Assembly: GCF_900112035.1 (NCBI RefSeq)
Contig: NZ_FOKC01000006.1
Location: 62,001-126,000 of the forward strand
DNA length: 64,000 nucleotides
Source: Nocardioides alpinus
GTDB taxonomy: Bacteria; Actinomycetota; Actinomycetes; Propionibacteriales; Nocardioidaceae
Reading direction: 5' to 3'
Shown here: in pieces, positions 33,412-44,183 of the stretch
How the letters are laid out: each line of letters starts with the position of its first letter
How positions within the stretch are numbered: position 1 is the stretch's first letter
Made by a program: the position numbers and the translations under genes
The notes under the pieces: model-generated
The model's input: only the letters and a program-made list of their open reading frames with translations
The model's database searches: none
Told to the model about the DNA's origin: nothing

Positions 33412-34197
33412 TCAGCCGGCGAAGGCGGCCGCCACGGCGCGGAAGCGGCGTACCTGCGCCTCCCGCTCGAGGCGGCGCTGCTCGTCGAGGTCGCGGTCGG
33501 CGGCCCCCTGCAGCAGCGCCTTCGTCTCCGACACCACGCCCGGCATCGGCGCCACCAGGGCGGCGGCGAGGACGTCGACGGCCGCGTCCAGCTCGGCCCC
33601 CGGGACCATCGTGGTCGCGAGGCCGATCGCGACCGCCTCGTCGGCGGGTACGACGCGGGCGGTGGCGCAGATCTCCAGCGCACGGGCGTAGCCCACGTGC
33701 TCGACCAGGGGCTTGGTGCCGGTCAGGTCGGGCACGAGGCCGAGCGCGGACTCCTTCATGGAGAACTTCGCGTCGTCGGCCACCACGCGCAGGTCGCACG
33801 ACAGCGCCAGCTGGAAGCCCGCACCGACGGCGTGGCCACGCACCTTGGCGATCGAGACGAAGCGCGGGTCGCGCAGCCAGGTGAAGCCGCCCTGGAAGTC
33901 GTCGATCCGGGCAGCCGCGTCCTCGTCGCTCAGGGCGAGCAGCCCGACGACGCTCTCCTGGCCGGAGGTCGCCGGGTCGAGCATGGCGCGGTCGAGCCCG
34001 GCGGAGAAGGTCTCCCCCGCACCCGTCACGATCACGACGCGGATGTCCTCGGGCAGGGTCCGGCCGAGCTCGGCCAGCGCGAGCCACATGGCGGGGGTCT
34101 GGGCGTTGCGGACCTCGGGGCGGTCCAGCGTCACGGTCGCGACGGGGCCCTCGATCTCGAGACGGAGGCCGACGGCTGCGAGGTCTGCGGGAGTCAT
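33412..34197 (-). CDS. Enoyl-CoA hydratase/isomerase family protein
   Basis: 261 residues, crotonase fold. VATVTLDRPEVRNAQTPAM near the N terminus, oxyanion-hole GETFSAGLD, then VRGHAVGAGFQLALSCDLRV and the second motif FSMKESALGLVPD. The Glu positions used by true hydratases are partly replaced (Lys-Glu-Ser), so the reaction may be isomerase or another crotonase activity. TAGCCT (34204-34209 on the minus strand) is 6 bases before the ATG, so it is leaderless. It lies directly beside an ABC-F gene, an arrangement also seen in mycobacteria. Confidence 0.87.
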   Translation of the reverse strand: MTPADLAAVGLRLEIEGPVATVTLDRPEVRNAQTPAMWLALAELGRTLPEDIRVVIVTGAGETFSAGLDRAMLDPATSGQESVVGLLALSDEDAAARIDDFQGGFTWLRDPRFVSIAKVRGHAVGAGFQLALSCDLRVVADDAKFSMKESALGLVPDLTGTKPLVEHVGYARALEICATARVVPADEAVAIGLATTMVPGAELDAAVDVLAAALVAPMPGVVSETKALLQGAADRDLDEQRRLEREAQVRRFRAVAAAFAG

Positions 34198-34203
34198 GAC
34201 GGC

Positions 34204-34209
34204 AGGCTA
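34204..34209 (-). promoter_or_regulatory. -10 hexamer TAGCCT of the enoyl-CoA hydratase gene (leaderless)
   Basis: It lies 6 bases before the ATG at 34197 and inside the 28 bp gap to the ABC-F stop, so this gene has its own promoter rather than depending on read-through. Confidence 0.5.
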
Positions 34210-34225
34210 CTACCGGCGAGTAACC

Positions 34226-35824
<1,599 letters not shown>

Positions 35825-35944
35825 CAGGGTCCCCATCCTACGAAGGGGTGGAGCAGAGAGCCCCATCGGCGATGCAGGCGCTAATGTGCGCCAAGGCTGC
35901 GCCGAGCGGCACGCCAGCGTCACGACCTGCGGAAAGGCACTCCC

Positions 35945-36871
35945 ATGCGGTTCAACCCGAAGGCCCGTCTCGACACCTCCCGCGTGGGCGACGGTGGCGG
36001 CGGCGCGGGTGGTGGTGGCCCGATGCGGATCCCGATCCCCGGTGGGACACGTGCCGGCGGAGGCATCGGCGGTCTCGTCATCATCATCCTGTTCGTGGTC
36101 CTCACGCAGTGCATGGGCGGTGGCGGCGGCAGCCTGCCCGACACGGGCGGTACGTCGGCGGGCACCGACGCCAGCCGGATGGACGACACCGAGCGCTACG
36201 CCAACTGCAAGACCGGGGCGGACGCCAACGACGACGAGGACTGCGCCCGGGTGGGGGTGGAGAACTCGCTCGTGGCGTTCTGGGAGACGACGCTCGCCGA
36301 GCAGTCGGACACCTCGTTCTCGCCGGCGATGATGCGCACCTTCAGCGGCGCGGTCGACACCGGGTGCGGTCAGGCCAGCTCGCAGGTCGGGCCGTTCTAC
36401 TGCCCGGCGGACCAGAAGATCTACCTCGACACCACCTTCTTCGCCGACGTGCTCGAGGGCCAGCTCGGCGGTCAGGGCGGTGACTTCGTCGAGCCCTACG
36501 TCCTGGCCCACGAGTACGGCCACCACATCCAGAACCTGCTCGGCACGATGGGCCAGGTCCGCACTCAGCAGGGCGCCAACTCCGACGCCGTACGCCTGGA
36601 GCTGCAGGCCGACTGCTACGCCGGCATGTGGACGCGCGACGCCAGCGACGGTGACGCCCTGCTGGCCGACCTCGACGAGGGCGACATCACGGAGGCCCTC
36701 GACTCCGCCAAGGCCGTCGGCGACGACCGGATCCAGCAGAAGTCCGGTCAGGGCGTCGACCCCGAGGGCTGGACGCACGGCTCGTCGGAGCAGCGGATGG
36801 CGTGGTTCACCACGGGCTTCGAGGAAGGCACGCTCGAGGCCTGCGACACCTTCTCCGCCGACCGGCTCTGA
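35945..36871 (+). CDS. Membrane-anchored neutral zinc metallopeptidase (YpfJ-like)
   Basis: 308 residues. A glycine-rich cytosolic N terminus (residues 15-30) is followed by one transmembrane helix (GGLVIIILFVVLTQC). The extracytoplasmic catalytic domain has HEYGHH (about residue 190) as the HExxH zinc site and downstream LQADCYAGMW with the third ligand. Disulfide-capable Cys flank the domain (NCKTG, DCARV, GCGQ, YCPADQ, ACDTF). The YpfJ family is thought to act in envelope quality control. GGAAAGG precedes the ATG. It is convergent with the kinase-like gene. Confidence 0.92.
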   Translation: MRFNPKARLDTSRVGDGGGGAGGGGPMRIPIPGGTRAGGGIGGLVIIILFVVLTQCMGGGGGSLPDTGGTSAGTDASRMDDTERYANCKTGADANDDEDCARVGVENSLVAFWETTLAEQSDTSFSPAMMRTFSGAVDTGCGQASSQVGPFYCPADQKIYLDTTFFADVLEGQLGGQGGDFVEPYVLAHEYGHHIQNLLGTMGQVRTQQGANSDAVRLELQADCYAGMWTRDASDGDALLADLDEGDITEALDSAKAVGDDRIQQKSGQGVDPEGWTHGSSEQRMAWFTTGFEEGTLEACDTFSADRL

Positions 36872-36889
36872 GGACCGGCCCGGTCGGGC

Positions 36890-37792
36890 TCAGGCGAGCA
36901 GCGCCTCGATCTGGTCGACCTGCCGCTGCATGGCGCGGATGTAGGGCGCCACGCTGGGGTGGCGGAACTTCCCGGCGAGCGCACCTTCTCCGTCGGCGAC
37001 CCGGGCGAGTGCCCAGTCGAGCCGCGTCAGCGCGGTGTAGACGGCCATGACCCTGGCACCGGTCACGACCTCGTCGACCGTGGCGAGACCGGCGGGCAGC
37101 ACGGCGACGTACGCCTCGACGAGCGGCTCGATGTCCTCGCGCGTGGCCAGGGAGAGGTAGCCGAGGTCGGAACCCACCGGGCCCCGTCCGAGGTGCGCCC
37201 AGTCGACGGCGACCGCGCCGTCGCCGGCACGCCCGGGGATGTTCGCCGCGGAGGGGTCGCCGTGCTGGGCCACCTGCGGGAGGGCGTCACAGCGGTCGAG
37301 CCAGAGCGTGCGGTGCGACCACAGGTGGTCGGCGATGTCGGCCATCGGCGTGCGCGCCAGGGTGAGCCAGCCGCCGCGTCGCTGGACCAGGCCGAGCCGG
37401 CTGCGGAGCTGGTCGCGCGCCAGCCACGCGTGCCGGCCCAGGTCGACGGCGGCGAAGCGGCCGAGGCAGGCGGCGAGCCACAGGCCCGGTGCATCGTGGT
37501 GCTCGACGCGCTCGTGCACGAGCGTGATGCCCTCGGGGTCCTCCTCCACGCCCACGACCGGTGCCTCGCACAGCCCCGGCGCCTCGGCGACGACGCCGCT
37601 GAGGGCGACGTCGGCAGCGCGACGCCAGTAGTTCACGTCGCCCGGGGTGAGGGCGCCGGGCGCGTCACGGGGGTCGGGACAGCGCAGCCGCTTGACCACG
37701 ACCTCGCGCCCGCCGCGGGTCGCTGACCAGACACCGATGGTGGCCGGCCCGGCCCCGGGGAGGGAGCGCCAGCCCGGCTCCGGTTGCCACAT
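36890..37792 (-). CDS. Aminoglycoside phosphotransferase/choline-kinase-like protein
   Basis: 300 residues. APH-type kinase fold: ATP-binding Lys in GGREVVVKRLRC, catalytic loop VAQHGDPSAANIPG (where HGD is the Brenner motif and the Asn is conserved) and metal Asp in VAVDWAHLG. The substrate is unknown; it could phosphorylate a small hydroxylated metabolite. TAGCGT (37800-37805 on the minus strand) is 7 bases before the ATG, so it is leaderless and independent of the ABC permease 10 bp upstream. Confidence 0.82.
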   Translation of the reverse strand: MWQPEPGWRSLPGAGPATIGVWSATRGGREVVVKRLRCPDPRDAPGALTPGDVNYWRRAADVALSGVVAEAPGLCEAPVVGVEEDPEGITLVHERVEHHDAPGLWLAACLGRFAAVDLGRHAWLARDQLRSRLGLVQRRGGWLTLARTPMADIADHLWSHRTLWLDRCDALPQVAQHGDPSAANIPGRAGDGAVAVDWAHLGRGPVGSDLGYLSLATREDIEPLVEAYVAVLPAGLATVDEVVTGARVMAVYTALTRLDWALARVADGEGALAGKFRHPSVAPYIRAMQRQVDQIEALLA

Positions 37793-37802
37793 GGGCGTGA
37801 CG

Positions 37803-39368
37803 CTAGCCGATGTCGCGGCCGCGGTAGCGCGTCCAGCTCGCCGCCAGCGCGGCGAGTGCGAGCAGGGTGAGGACGAGCTCGGGCCTCCAGGCAACGGCCT
37901 CGGCGGGATAGCGCGAGACGTGGTGGTAGGGCGAGAGCCCTACGAGCCAGCCCGGCAGGTCGAGGCTCTCGCCCACCTGGCCGAGGGTCACGCAGGCGGC
38001 GACGAGCGCCCACCCGGCCACCGCCCACCGGCTCCGCAGGGACAGCAGGAGAAGTCCCAGCGCGAGCACCAGCCACACCGCCGGCGCCTGGACGAGCGCC
38101 GCCCCGACCGGGTCGAAGCCCTCCCCACGCCCCACGGCGGTGGCCGCTCCGGAGACCAGCAGCAGCCACGTGGCGCCGACGAGAGCGCTCCCGGCCACGG
38201 CGACGAGCAACCCGCGCCGCGAGGTGGCGGTCGCCAGCAGCGTCTCGGTCCGGCCGTCCCGCTCGTCGCCTGCCGCCCGGGTCACCGCCGAGATGCCGTA
38301 GCAGGTGATCACGACCGCGATCACCGAGGCCAGCGCGGACACCAGCACGTCCTGGAGCGCACCGACGCCACCCATCGCCTCGATCACCTCGCGGGCCTCA
38401 CCGGTCCCCAGCATCGAGCCGATGCTCGGGATGATGGAGCCCATCAGGATGCCGATCACGGCGATGCCGATCGTCCACCCCGTCAGGGCCGCGGACTGCT
38501 CGCGCCACACCAGCGCCGCGACGTCACGCAGACGCGGCGAGCCCTCGGCGGGGCCCGGGCGGTCCGGCAGGACGCCTGCGCCGAGGTCGCGGCGGCGGCG
38601 CAGCGCGAGCGCCACCCCGGTCAGTCCGACGGCCAGCAGCGGGTAGCCCACGAGCAGCCACACCCGCGGCTCGGACCAGGCGCTCAGCCGGGTGCCCCAC
38701 CCGAAGGGGGTGAGCCAGGACAGCCACGACACCGACGTGTCCCCCACCGCCCGGAGCAGGTAGAGGGCGCCGATCGCGGTGGACGCCAGGAAGCCGACGG
38801 TGCGGGCGCTGCTCGAGACCTGCGCGGCCACCAGCGCGATCGCCGCCCCCACCAGTCCGATGCCGGTCCAGGAGGCGCCGAAGAGCACCGACCCCGCGAC
38901 CGGGAGCCCGGCCACGATGTTGCCCGCAGCCGCGAGCAGGCCGACGACCAAGGACGCGAGCGCGGCCTCCGCGAGTGCTGCAGCGGTCGGCGCGTGGACG
39001 CCGACCGCGGTCGCCCCCACCATCTCGGCACGACCGGTCTCCTCCTCGACCCGCGTGTGACGGCGTACGAGGACGACGCCCATGAACGCGACGAACACGG
39101 CGTAGAGCACCGTCATCTTGGTCATGGACAGCTCGCCGAGGCTGCTGGTGTCGAGGATCGGGCCGTAGAGCGCGACCACGGCCGGGCTGGCGTTGAGGGC
39201 CTCGGCAGCGGCCACCCGCTCTGCCTCGCTCCCATACAGCGGACCGGTCGCGGCGGCACTCACGAGCACCATCCCGGACAGCGCGAGCACCCAGGCGGGG
39301 GCCAGGACGCGGTCGCGCCGGAGCGCGAACCGCAGGAGCAGACCGGTGCCCTCGAGCCCTTGGCTCAC
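37803..39368 (-). CDS. ABC-type exporter permease, 12-helix
   Basis: 521 residues with about 12 hydrophobic segments arranged as two similar halves. It resembles the permeases of actinobacterial polyketide/antibiotic exporters, in which a single fused permease pairs with one ATPase. Charged stretches [20 protein letters not shown] and [21 protein letters not shown] are repeated in the two halves, supporting internal duplication. The GTG start at 39368 overlaps the ATPase stop as GTGA. Confidence 0.87.
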   Translation of the reverse strand: MSQGLEGTGLLLRFALRRDRVLAPAWVLALSGMVLVSAAATGPLYGSEAERVAAAEALNASPAVVALYGPILDTSSLGELSMTKMTVLYAVFVAFMGVVLVRRHTRVEEETGRAEMVGATAVGVHAPTAAALAEAALASLVVGLLAAAGNIVAGLPVAGSVLFGASWTGIGLVGAAIALVAAQVSSSARTVGFLASTAIGALYLLRAVGDTSVSWLSWLTPFGWGTRLSAWSEPRVWLLVGYPLLAVGLTGVALALRRRRDLGAGVLPDRPGPAEGSPRLRDVAALVWREQSAALTGWTIGIAVIGILMGSIIPSIGSMLGTGEAREVIEAMGGVGALQDVLVSALASVIAVVITCYGISAVTRAAGDERDGRTETLLATATSRRGLLVAVAGSALVGATWLLLVSGAATAVGRGEGFDPVGAALVQAPAVWLVLALGLLLLSLRSRWAVAGWALVAACVTLGQVGESLDLPGWLVGLSPYHHVSRYPAEAVAWRPELVLTLLALAALAASWTRYRGRDIG

Positions 39369-40255
39369 GGCGTGCTCCGGTACGCGTCGAGGAACAGCTC
39401 CTCCAGCGTCGGCGGCGTGCTGACCAGGGAGACGACGCCGGCCGTGCTGAGCGCGTCGAGCAGCAGCGGCAGGCCGACCGGATCGACCGAGGCCGACACG
39501 AGCCGGCCGTCGACCTCGACGTCGTGGACACCGTCGAGACCCTCGAGCGCAGGCACCGTCCCGGAGACCTCGGCGCGTACGCGGTTGCGACGCAGGTGGC
39601 GCAGGTCCTCGAGCGTGCCGGACTCGACGGCGCGGCCGGTGCGGATGATGGTGACCCGGTCGGCGAGTCGCTCGACCTCGCTGAGGATGTGGCTCGAGAG
39701 CAGCACGGTGGCACCGGCCGCCTTGTGCTCGGCCAGGCAGGTGTTGAAGACCTGCTCCATCAACGGATCCAGGCCGGAGGTCGGCTCGTCGAGGACCAGC
39801 AGCTCGACGGGGGCGGCGAAGGCGGCCACCAGCGCGACCTTCTGCCGGTTGCCCTTGGAGTAGGCACGGCCCTTCTTCGTCGGGTCGAGCTCGAACCTCT
39901 CGAGCAGCTCCGCCCGACGCGTGCCGCGCGGGTCGACCCCTCGCATCCGCAGGAGCAGGTCGATCGTCTCCCCACCTGTCAGGTTGGGCCACAGGCTCAC
40001 GTCGCCCGGGACGTAGGCGAGGCGACGGTGGATGTCGGTGGCGTCGCGCCACGGATCGAGGCCGAAGACACCGACCTGACCCCCGTCGATGCGCAGCAGA
40101 CCGAGCAGGACCCGGATGGTCGTCGACTTGCCCGAGCCGTTGGGCCCGAGGAACCCGTGCACCTCCCCCGGTGAGACGACGAGGTCGAGCCCGTCGAGCG
40201 CCCTGGCCCGGCCGAAGGTCTTGACCAGGCCGTGGACCTCGATCGGGTTGCTCAC
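39365..40255 (-). CDS. ABC exporter ATP-binding protein
   Basis: 296 residues. Walker [10 protein letters not shown] (about residue 38), [16 protein letters not shown] as the Q-loop region, signature-like [15 protein letters not shown], Walker [13 protein letters not shown]. Note the signature YSKGN instead of LSGGQ, a known deviation in this exporter family. The GTG at 40255 is chosen; TACGGT (40262-40267 on the minus strand) is 6 bases upstream, so it is leaderless. A longer start at 40318 would overlap the neighbouring gene and include an Arg/Ser-rich tail-like sequence. Confidence 0.9.
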   Translation of the reverse strand: MSNPIEVHGLVKTFGRARALDGLDLVVSPGEVHGFLGPNGSGKSTTIRVLLGLLRIDGGQVGVFGLDPWRDATDIHRRLAYVPGDVSLWPNLTGGETIDLLLRMRGVDPRGTRRAELLERFELDPTKKGRAYSKGNRQKVALVAAFAAPVELLVLDEPTSGLDPLMEQVFNTCLAEHKAAGATVLLSSHILSEVERLADRVTIIRTGRAVESGTLEDLRHLRRNRVRAEVSGTVPALEGLDGVHDVEVDGRLVSASVDPVGLPLLLDALSTAGVVSLVSTPPTLEELFLDAYRSTP

Positions 40256-40280
40256 CTCTCCACCGTAGACCGCGGTGGGA

Positions 40281-40886
40281 TCAGGCGTTGGTGACCTCGA
40301 CCTGGATCGCCTGCGCATCGGCGATCGCCTGGTCGAGCACCGCGCGCCGAGGGTCAGGCACCGCGAGCCACGGCCCGACCACCACCGCCCGCGCCAGCCG
40401 TGGATCGGTCAGCACCGCGTCGACGGCCCCGTGGTCGCCGCCGGTCACCAGTGTCCTCGTGCCGCCGACGATGCGGACGGCGTGCTCGGCCGCCGCCTCG
40501 TAGGCCTGCCGTGCCTGGTTGTCGCGCCTGCGCGCGAACCGCTGCTGGCTCTGCCCGCCCGCCTTGGTGCGTCCCTGCACGTGGCGCTGGCCGATCTTGT
40601 GCTCGACCATCGCGCCGCCCTCCATGCGGGCGATCGCGAAGCCGCCCTTGCGGACCAGCAGCACCCCCCACTGCGGCGGGACCACCGCGGCGGTCGCGAA
40701 CGCGCCGACCTCCGCGGGACCGTCGTACGTCGCGGCGAAGGGCAGGTGGGCCTCGAAGTGCGAGCCGTCCTCGCCCGTGCCGCGCAGCGCCGCGTCCGCC
40801 GTGACCAGCTCCGTCGCGCCGTGGCTCGCGGAGAAGTTGTCGACCCAGCGTTCCCAGCGCGACGGCGGGACGAGGACGAGGGGCAC
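40281..40886 (-). CDS. acVLRF1-type peptidyl-tRNA hydrolase (eRF1-like domain)
   Basis: 201 residues. Resembles the actinobacterial Vms1-like release factor acVLRF1, which cleaves peptidyl-tRNA on stalled large ribosomal subunits. Evidence: the central [19 protein letters not shown] segment followed by [13 protein letters not shown], where the GGQ-like loop carries the catalytic Gln and basic residues bind the tRNA. The remaining beta-alpha strands fit a release-factor fold ([22 protein letters not shown]). TAGGTT (40893-40898 on the minus strand) is 6 bases before the GTG start, so it is leaderless. Confidence 0.8.
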   Translation of the reverse strand: MPLVLVPPSRWERWVDNFSASHGATELVTADAALRGTGEDGSHFEAHLPFAATYDGPAEVGAFATAAVVPPQWGVLLVRKGGFAIARMEGGAMVEHKIGQRHVQGRTKAGGQSQQRFARRRDNQARQAYEAAAEHAVRIVGGTRTLVTGGDHGAVDAVLTDPRLARAVVVGPWLAVPDPRRAVLDQAIADAQAIQVEVTNA

Positions 40887-40892
40887 GGTGGC

Positions 40893-40898
40893 AACCTA
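40893..40898 (-). promoter_or_regulatory. -10 hexamer TAGGTT of the acVLRF1 gene (leaderless)
   Basis: Six bases separate this hexamer from the GTG at 40886. On the other strand a TACGGT hexamer (40934-40939) could serve the divergent secreted protein, whose GTG has its own GGAGG. Confidence 0.5.
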
Positions 40899-40967
40899 GC
40901 CTGACTCCGCGACCTGTCGCTTTGAGGGCGGCGCTACGGTCGAAGTCCCCACTCTCGGAGGTTCACC

Positions 40968-41909
40968 GTGCGACGTCTTCTCGTCCCTGTTCTCGCCGCC
41001 GCACTCGGGCTCAGCGCGCTGACCACTGCCTCGCCGGCCGTCAGCAGCGCCCCCGCAGGCGACCGGCCGTTCCCTGCTCGCATCGAGCTGCCCGACGGCT
41101 TCCAGCCCGAGGGCATCGCGATCGGCCCCGGTGCCACCGCCTGGCTCGGCTCCCTCGACAGCGGCGACATCTACCGCGTGTCGCTGCGCACCGGGGAGGG
41201 CGAGGTCGTCGTCACCGGCGACGGCACGCCCGCGGTCGGCCTGAAGCGCGACGGCAGGGGGCGCCTCTACGTCGCCGGTGGCGAGTCCGGCACGGCCCGG
41301 GTGATCGACACGCGGAGCGGCGCCGTCTCCCAGTACGCCCTCGAGGGCGGCTTCGTGAACGACGTGGTGCTGACCCGCCAGGCCGCGTGGTTCACCGACT
41401 CCCAGCAGCCCCGGCTCTACCGCCTCGCCCGCGGTGCGGGCGGCTCCCCTGCGGTGGAGGCCACCCCGGTGCCCCTCACCGGCGAGTGGGTGCAGGGGAG
41501 TGGCTTCGGTGCCAACGGGATCGCGACCGCTCCGGGCGGCAAGGCCCTGCTCGTCGTCAACTCGACGTCCGGCCTGCTCTACCGCGTCGACCCGGCGACC
41601 GGCGCGGCGACCGAGGTGGACCTCGGCGGCACGTCCCTCACCAGGGGTGACGGGATGCTGCGTCACGGCCGCCTGCTCTACGTCGTGCGCAACCGCGACA
41701 ACGAGGTCGACGTGATCCGCCTCGACCGCACCGGCCTGACCGGCGAGCGGGTGCGGACGATCACCTCGCCCGACTTCGACGTGCCCACCACGGTGGCCGG
41801 ATTCGGCAAGCGCCTCTACCTCCCCAACGCGCGCTTCCGGGACGCGTCCGCCCCGCTGACGCAGCCCGCTGACTACTGGATCTCCCAGGTCCGCGGCGGC
41901 CGCAGCTAG
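40968..41909 (+). CDS. Secreted SMP-30/NHL-like beta-propeller protein
   Basis: 313 residues. Signal peptide: LLVPVLAAALGLSALTTASPA with cleavage near residue 24-30. The rest has beta-propeller character: PEGIAIGPGATAWLGSLDSG, GRLYVAGGESGTARV, GFVNDVVLTRQAAWFTDS, GANGIATAPGGKALLVVNST. These resemble SMP-30/gluconolactonase and NHL repeats with possible metal-binding Glu, Asn and Asp. The enzymatic role is not established. The GTG start follows GGAGG at 40957-40961. Confidence 0.85.
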   Translation: MRRLLVPVLAAALGLSALTTASPAVSSAPAGDRPFPARIELPDGFQPEGIAIGPGATAWLGSLDSGDIYRVSLRTGEGEVVVTGDGTPAVGLKRDGRGRLYVAGGESGTARVIDTRSGAVSQYALEGGFVNDVVLTRQAAWFTDSQQPRLYRLARGAGGSPAVEATPVPLTGEWVQGSGFGANGIATAPGGKALLVVNSTSGLLYRVDPATGAATEVDLGGTSLTRGDGMLRHGRLLYVVRNRDNEVDVIRLDRTGLTGERVRTITSPDFDVPTTVAGFGKRLYLPNARFRDASAPLTQPADYWISQVRGGRS

Positions 41910-41924
41910 TCACTCCGGCCCGTT

Positions 41925-41943
41925 CGGCGACCCTGCCTCGCCG
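41925..41943. terminator. Short hairpin between convergent genes
   Basis: CGGCGA (41925-41930) pairs with TCGCCG (41938-41943), loop of 7 bases. Only six pairs and no T tract, so termination here is a weak suggestion. Confidence 0.3.
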
Positions 41944-41946
41944 GGG

Positions 41947-42492
41947 TCAGAGGAAGTCGAACGGGTCGAACTCGTCGATCGGGATGATCCGGACCCGCGG
42001 CAGCGGCGTGTTGAAGGCGCCGAGGTCGTACTCGAGGTCGAAGATCCGCAGCCCGGGCAGGTTGCGGAACTGCGAGCTGACGAACTCGGTGAAGCCGATG
42101 ACGCCGACCTGACGGCTGCCGTCGCACAGCGCCGAGACCTGGTCGACGAAGTCGCCGTCGTGGCTGACGAGGACGACGTCGGCCTCGCGGTGGACGAGTG
42201 CCTCGGCGGTGCGCTGGATGGCGATGTCGACGATCTTGCCCTCGCCGCTCAGCGGGATCGGCTTGAAGCCGATCGCCAGCAGGGCCTGGACGAAGCTGGT
42301 CGGCATCTCCGTGGTGGCGGCGAGGAAGAACAGTCCGGTGACGTCCTGGTCGAAGGCCCGCTCGGCCCACTCGAGCAGCCGGTCCCAGCGGGGGCGCTCC
42401 TCGGGTCGCGGGCGCCGACCGAGGATCGACGTGCCCAGGGTGGCGTCGATGTTCTCCCCGTCGACGAGGAGGTAGGTCATCCGCTCGGCCAT
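41947..42492 (-). CDS. NYN (LabA/PIN-like) domain protein
   Basis: 181 residues. NYN domains are PIN-type ribonuclease folds. The acidic residues are in place: TYLLVDGENIDATLG at the N terminus, then GKIVDIAIQRTAEAL, ADVVLVSHDGDFVDQV and the later VGVIGFTEF. Predicted metal-dependent RNase; target unknown. The ATG at 42492 (GGGAG nine bases upstream) is preferred; 42510 and 42480 are other in-frame starts. Confidence 0.85.
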   Translation of the reverse strand: MAERMTYLLVDGENIDATLGTSILGRRPRPEERPRWDRLLEWAERAFDQDVTGLFFLAATTEMPTSFVQALLAIGFKPIPLSGEGKIVDIAIQRTAEALVHREADVVLVSHDGDFVDQVSALCDGSRQVGVIGFTEFVSSQFRNLPGLRIFDLEYDLGAFNTPLPRVRIIPIDEFDPFDFL

Positions 42493-42525
42493 GCGAGGAC
42501 TCTCCCACACCGGCCGCGACGGGAG

Positions 42526-42927
42526 TCAGGCCCGGTAGACGACCTTGAACGACTCGACGACGTCGTCACCCGTGACACGCACGCGGTCGACCTCGACCAG
42601 GGCCCTCGGAACCCCGGAGCCGTCGCACAGGATCGACAGCACGCCGACCTGCGGCAGCTCCCCGGCGTACTCCTCGGCCGTCGCCCTGGTCTCGCCGCGG
42701 TCGTCGGCCAGCACCTGGGCGACGAAGGCGTCGGACTCCCCCGCCGCGTCGCCGTACGCCCACGCCGGAGGCGGGACCGACTCGAGCGTGGTGGGCCCGA
42801 AGTAGGTCGGCGCGGCGTTGAGCTTGGCGTGGTAGCGGGCCAGCTCCCAGAAGACCCGCAGCTCCTCGTGGTCGAACTCCATCTCGCTGACCTCGACGTT
42901 GCTGGGGTCGACCTCGGGCTCACTCAT
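42526..42927 (-). CDS. ASCH-domain-like small protein
   Basis: 133 residues. Acidic N terminus, then FWELARYHAK, AWAYGDAAGESDAFVAQVLADDR and LPQVGVLSILCDGSGVPRALVEVDRV, which read like the ASCH fold that binds RNA or nucleotides. The usual lysine-rich ATA motif is weak here (RGETRATAEEY), so the family call is tentative. TACCCT (42934-42939 on the minus strand) is 6 bases before the ATG. Confidence 0.6.
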   Translation of the reverse strand: MSEPEVDPSNVEVSEMEFDHEELRVFWELARYHAKLNAAPTYFGPTTLESVPPPAWAYGDAAGESDAFVAQVLADDRGETRATAEEYAGELPQVGVLSILCDGSGVPRALVEVDRVRVTGDDVVESFKVVYRA

Positions 42928-42951
42928 GCACCGAGGGTAGTGGGCCGAGCC

Positions 42952-43734
42952 TCACGCGACGGCTGCGACGTAGGCCGCGAACTCCCGCGCCGCGTCGAGC
43001 GAGCCGGGCCTCGGCGGGTCCTCCGGGTCCCAGCCCAGCTCGCGGTCGGCCAGCACCTGCTGCAGCAGCGGTCGCCACCGCGGGTCGGCGTGCATCATCG
43101 ACCACCGCAGCGCGTCGCGCTTGCTGGCCACCTCGCCGGTGCGCACGGTGTAGAGGCTGCGGCTCGACTGGATCACCAGGTAGCGCTGGCACCAGGCAAG
43201 GCTCGGCGGGCACCAGCTGAGGACGTCGTCGCTGAGGCTCGCGAGCCCCGCGCGGGCCTGGCCCCTCAGCACGTCGGTCGGCACCGGGTCGACCAGCTCG
43301 ACCGGGCACGGCCCAGCCAGCGTGATGCCGTGCTCGCGCAGGATCCACCGCGTCCAGGGCTGGTTGCAGTGCTCGGACCACGACATCTCGTCCCAGCCGT
43401 GGTCGACGTAGAGCCACTCGCGGCCCAGCCCGTCGACAGTGCGCAGGTCGTCCAGGACGGCGTACGACCCCTCGAGGTGCTCGTGCCAGAAGCCGCCGCG
43501 GTGCGGGATGTCACGGTGCATCGCCCTCAGGGCGGCCTCCTGCTCCGCGTCCGGCCGGTCACGGACCACGACGAGGAAGTCGCAGTCGCTGTGCAGGTCA
43601 CCCGCACCGAGGGCGAACGAGCCCTGCAGGTAGGCGCCGACGAACGACTCGCCGAGCGCTGCCTGGGCGCCGGTCACGAGGTCGTGGAGCACGCCGTTGA
43701 GGTCGGCGTAGCGCGTGGGGTGGGGGTTGAGCAC
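42952..43734 (-). CDS. Nucleotidyltransferase of the AadA/DUF4111 type
   Basis: 260 residues. An N-terminal nucleotidyltransferase core, GAYLQGSFALGAGDLHSDCD, has the Gly-Ser and DxD metal residues, followed by FLVVVRDRPDAEQE. The C-terminal half is helical, with ASKRDALRWSMMHADPRW, as in aminoglycoside adenylyltransferases with a DUF4111 domain. It may adenylylate a small molecule; resistance to streptomycin-like drugs is possible but not shown. The GTG at 43734 is used; longer starts add an Arg-rich unlikely N terminus. Confidence 0.83.
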   Translation of the reverse strand: MLNPHPTRYADLNGVLHDLVTGAQAALGESFVGAYLQGSFALGAGDLHSDCDFLVVVRDRPDAEQEAALRAMHRDIPHRGGFWHEHLEGSYAVLDDLRTVDGLGREWLYVDHGWDEMSWSEHCNQPWTRWILREHGITLAGPCPVELVDPVPTDVLRGQARAGLASLSDDVLSWCPPSLAWCQRYLVIQSSRSLYTVRTGEVASKRDALRWSMMHADPRWRPLLQQVLADRELGWDPEDPPRPGSLDAAREFAAYVAAVA

Positions 43735-43796
43735 GGCTGAAGTGTGCGCCTGTGCCGACCCCCGCCGCCACGCAATATCAGCAGGCCAGAGCCGTG

Positions 43797-44183
43797 TCAG
43801 ACATTGAACCCAAGGGCGCGGAGCTGCTCGCGACCGTCGTCGGTGATCTTGTCCGGACCCCACGGCGGCATCCAGACCCAGTTGATCGCGACGTCGTTGA
43901 CCAGGCCCTCGAGGGCGGCGTTGGTCTGGTCCATGATCACGTCGGTCAGCGGGCAGGCGGCCGAGGTCAGCGTCATGTCGAGCACGGCGTTGGAGCCCTC
44001 GTCGATGTGCACGCCGTAGACCAGGCCGAGGTCGACGACGTTGATGCCGAGCTCGGGGTCGACGACGTCCTTCATCGCCTCGGTGACGTCGTCGACGGTC
44101 ACCGTCGACGTCCCGCCACCGGTGGCCTCGGGGACCTCGGGCAGGTCGCTGTGGTCGATCTGCTGGTCAACGGACTCGGTCAT
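43797..44183 (-). CDS. sufT: SufT-like Fe-S cluster assembly protein (DUF59/MIP18)
   Basis: 128 residues. An acidic N-terminal tail (residues 1-25) is followed by the DUF59 domain: VTEAMKDVVDPELGINVVDLGLVYGV, MTLTSAACPLTD with the conserved Cys, and VWMPPWGPDKIT. Its role is in transfer or maturation of Fe-S clusters. The ATG overlaps the sufU stop as ATGA, making it the last gene of the suf operon. Confidence 0.92.
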   Translation of the reverse strand: MTESVDQQIDHSDLPEVPEATGGGTSTVTVDDVTEAMKDVVDPELGINVVDLGLVYGVHIDEGSNAVLDMTLTSAACPLTDVIMDQTNAALEGLVNDVAINWVWMPPWGPDKITDDGREQLRALGFNV

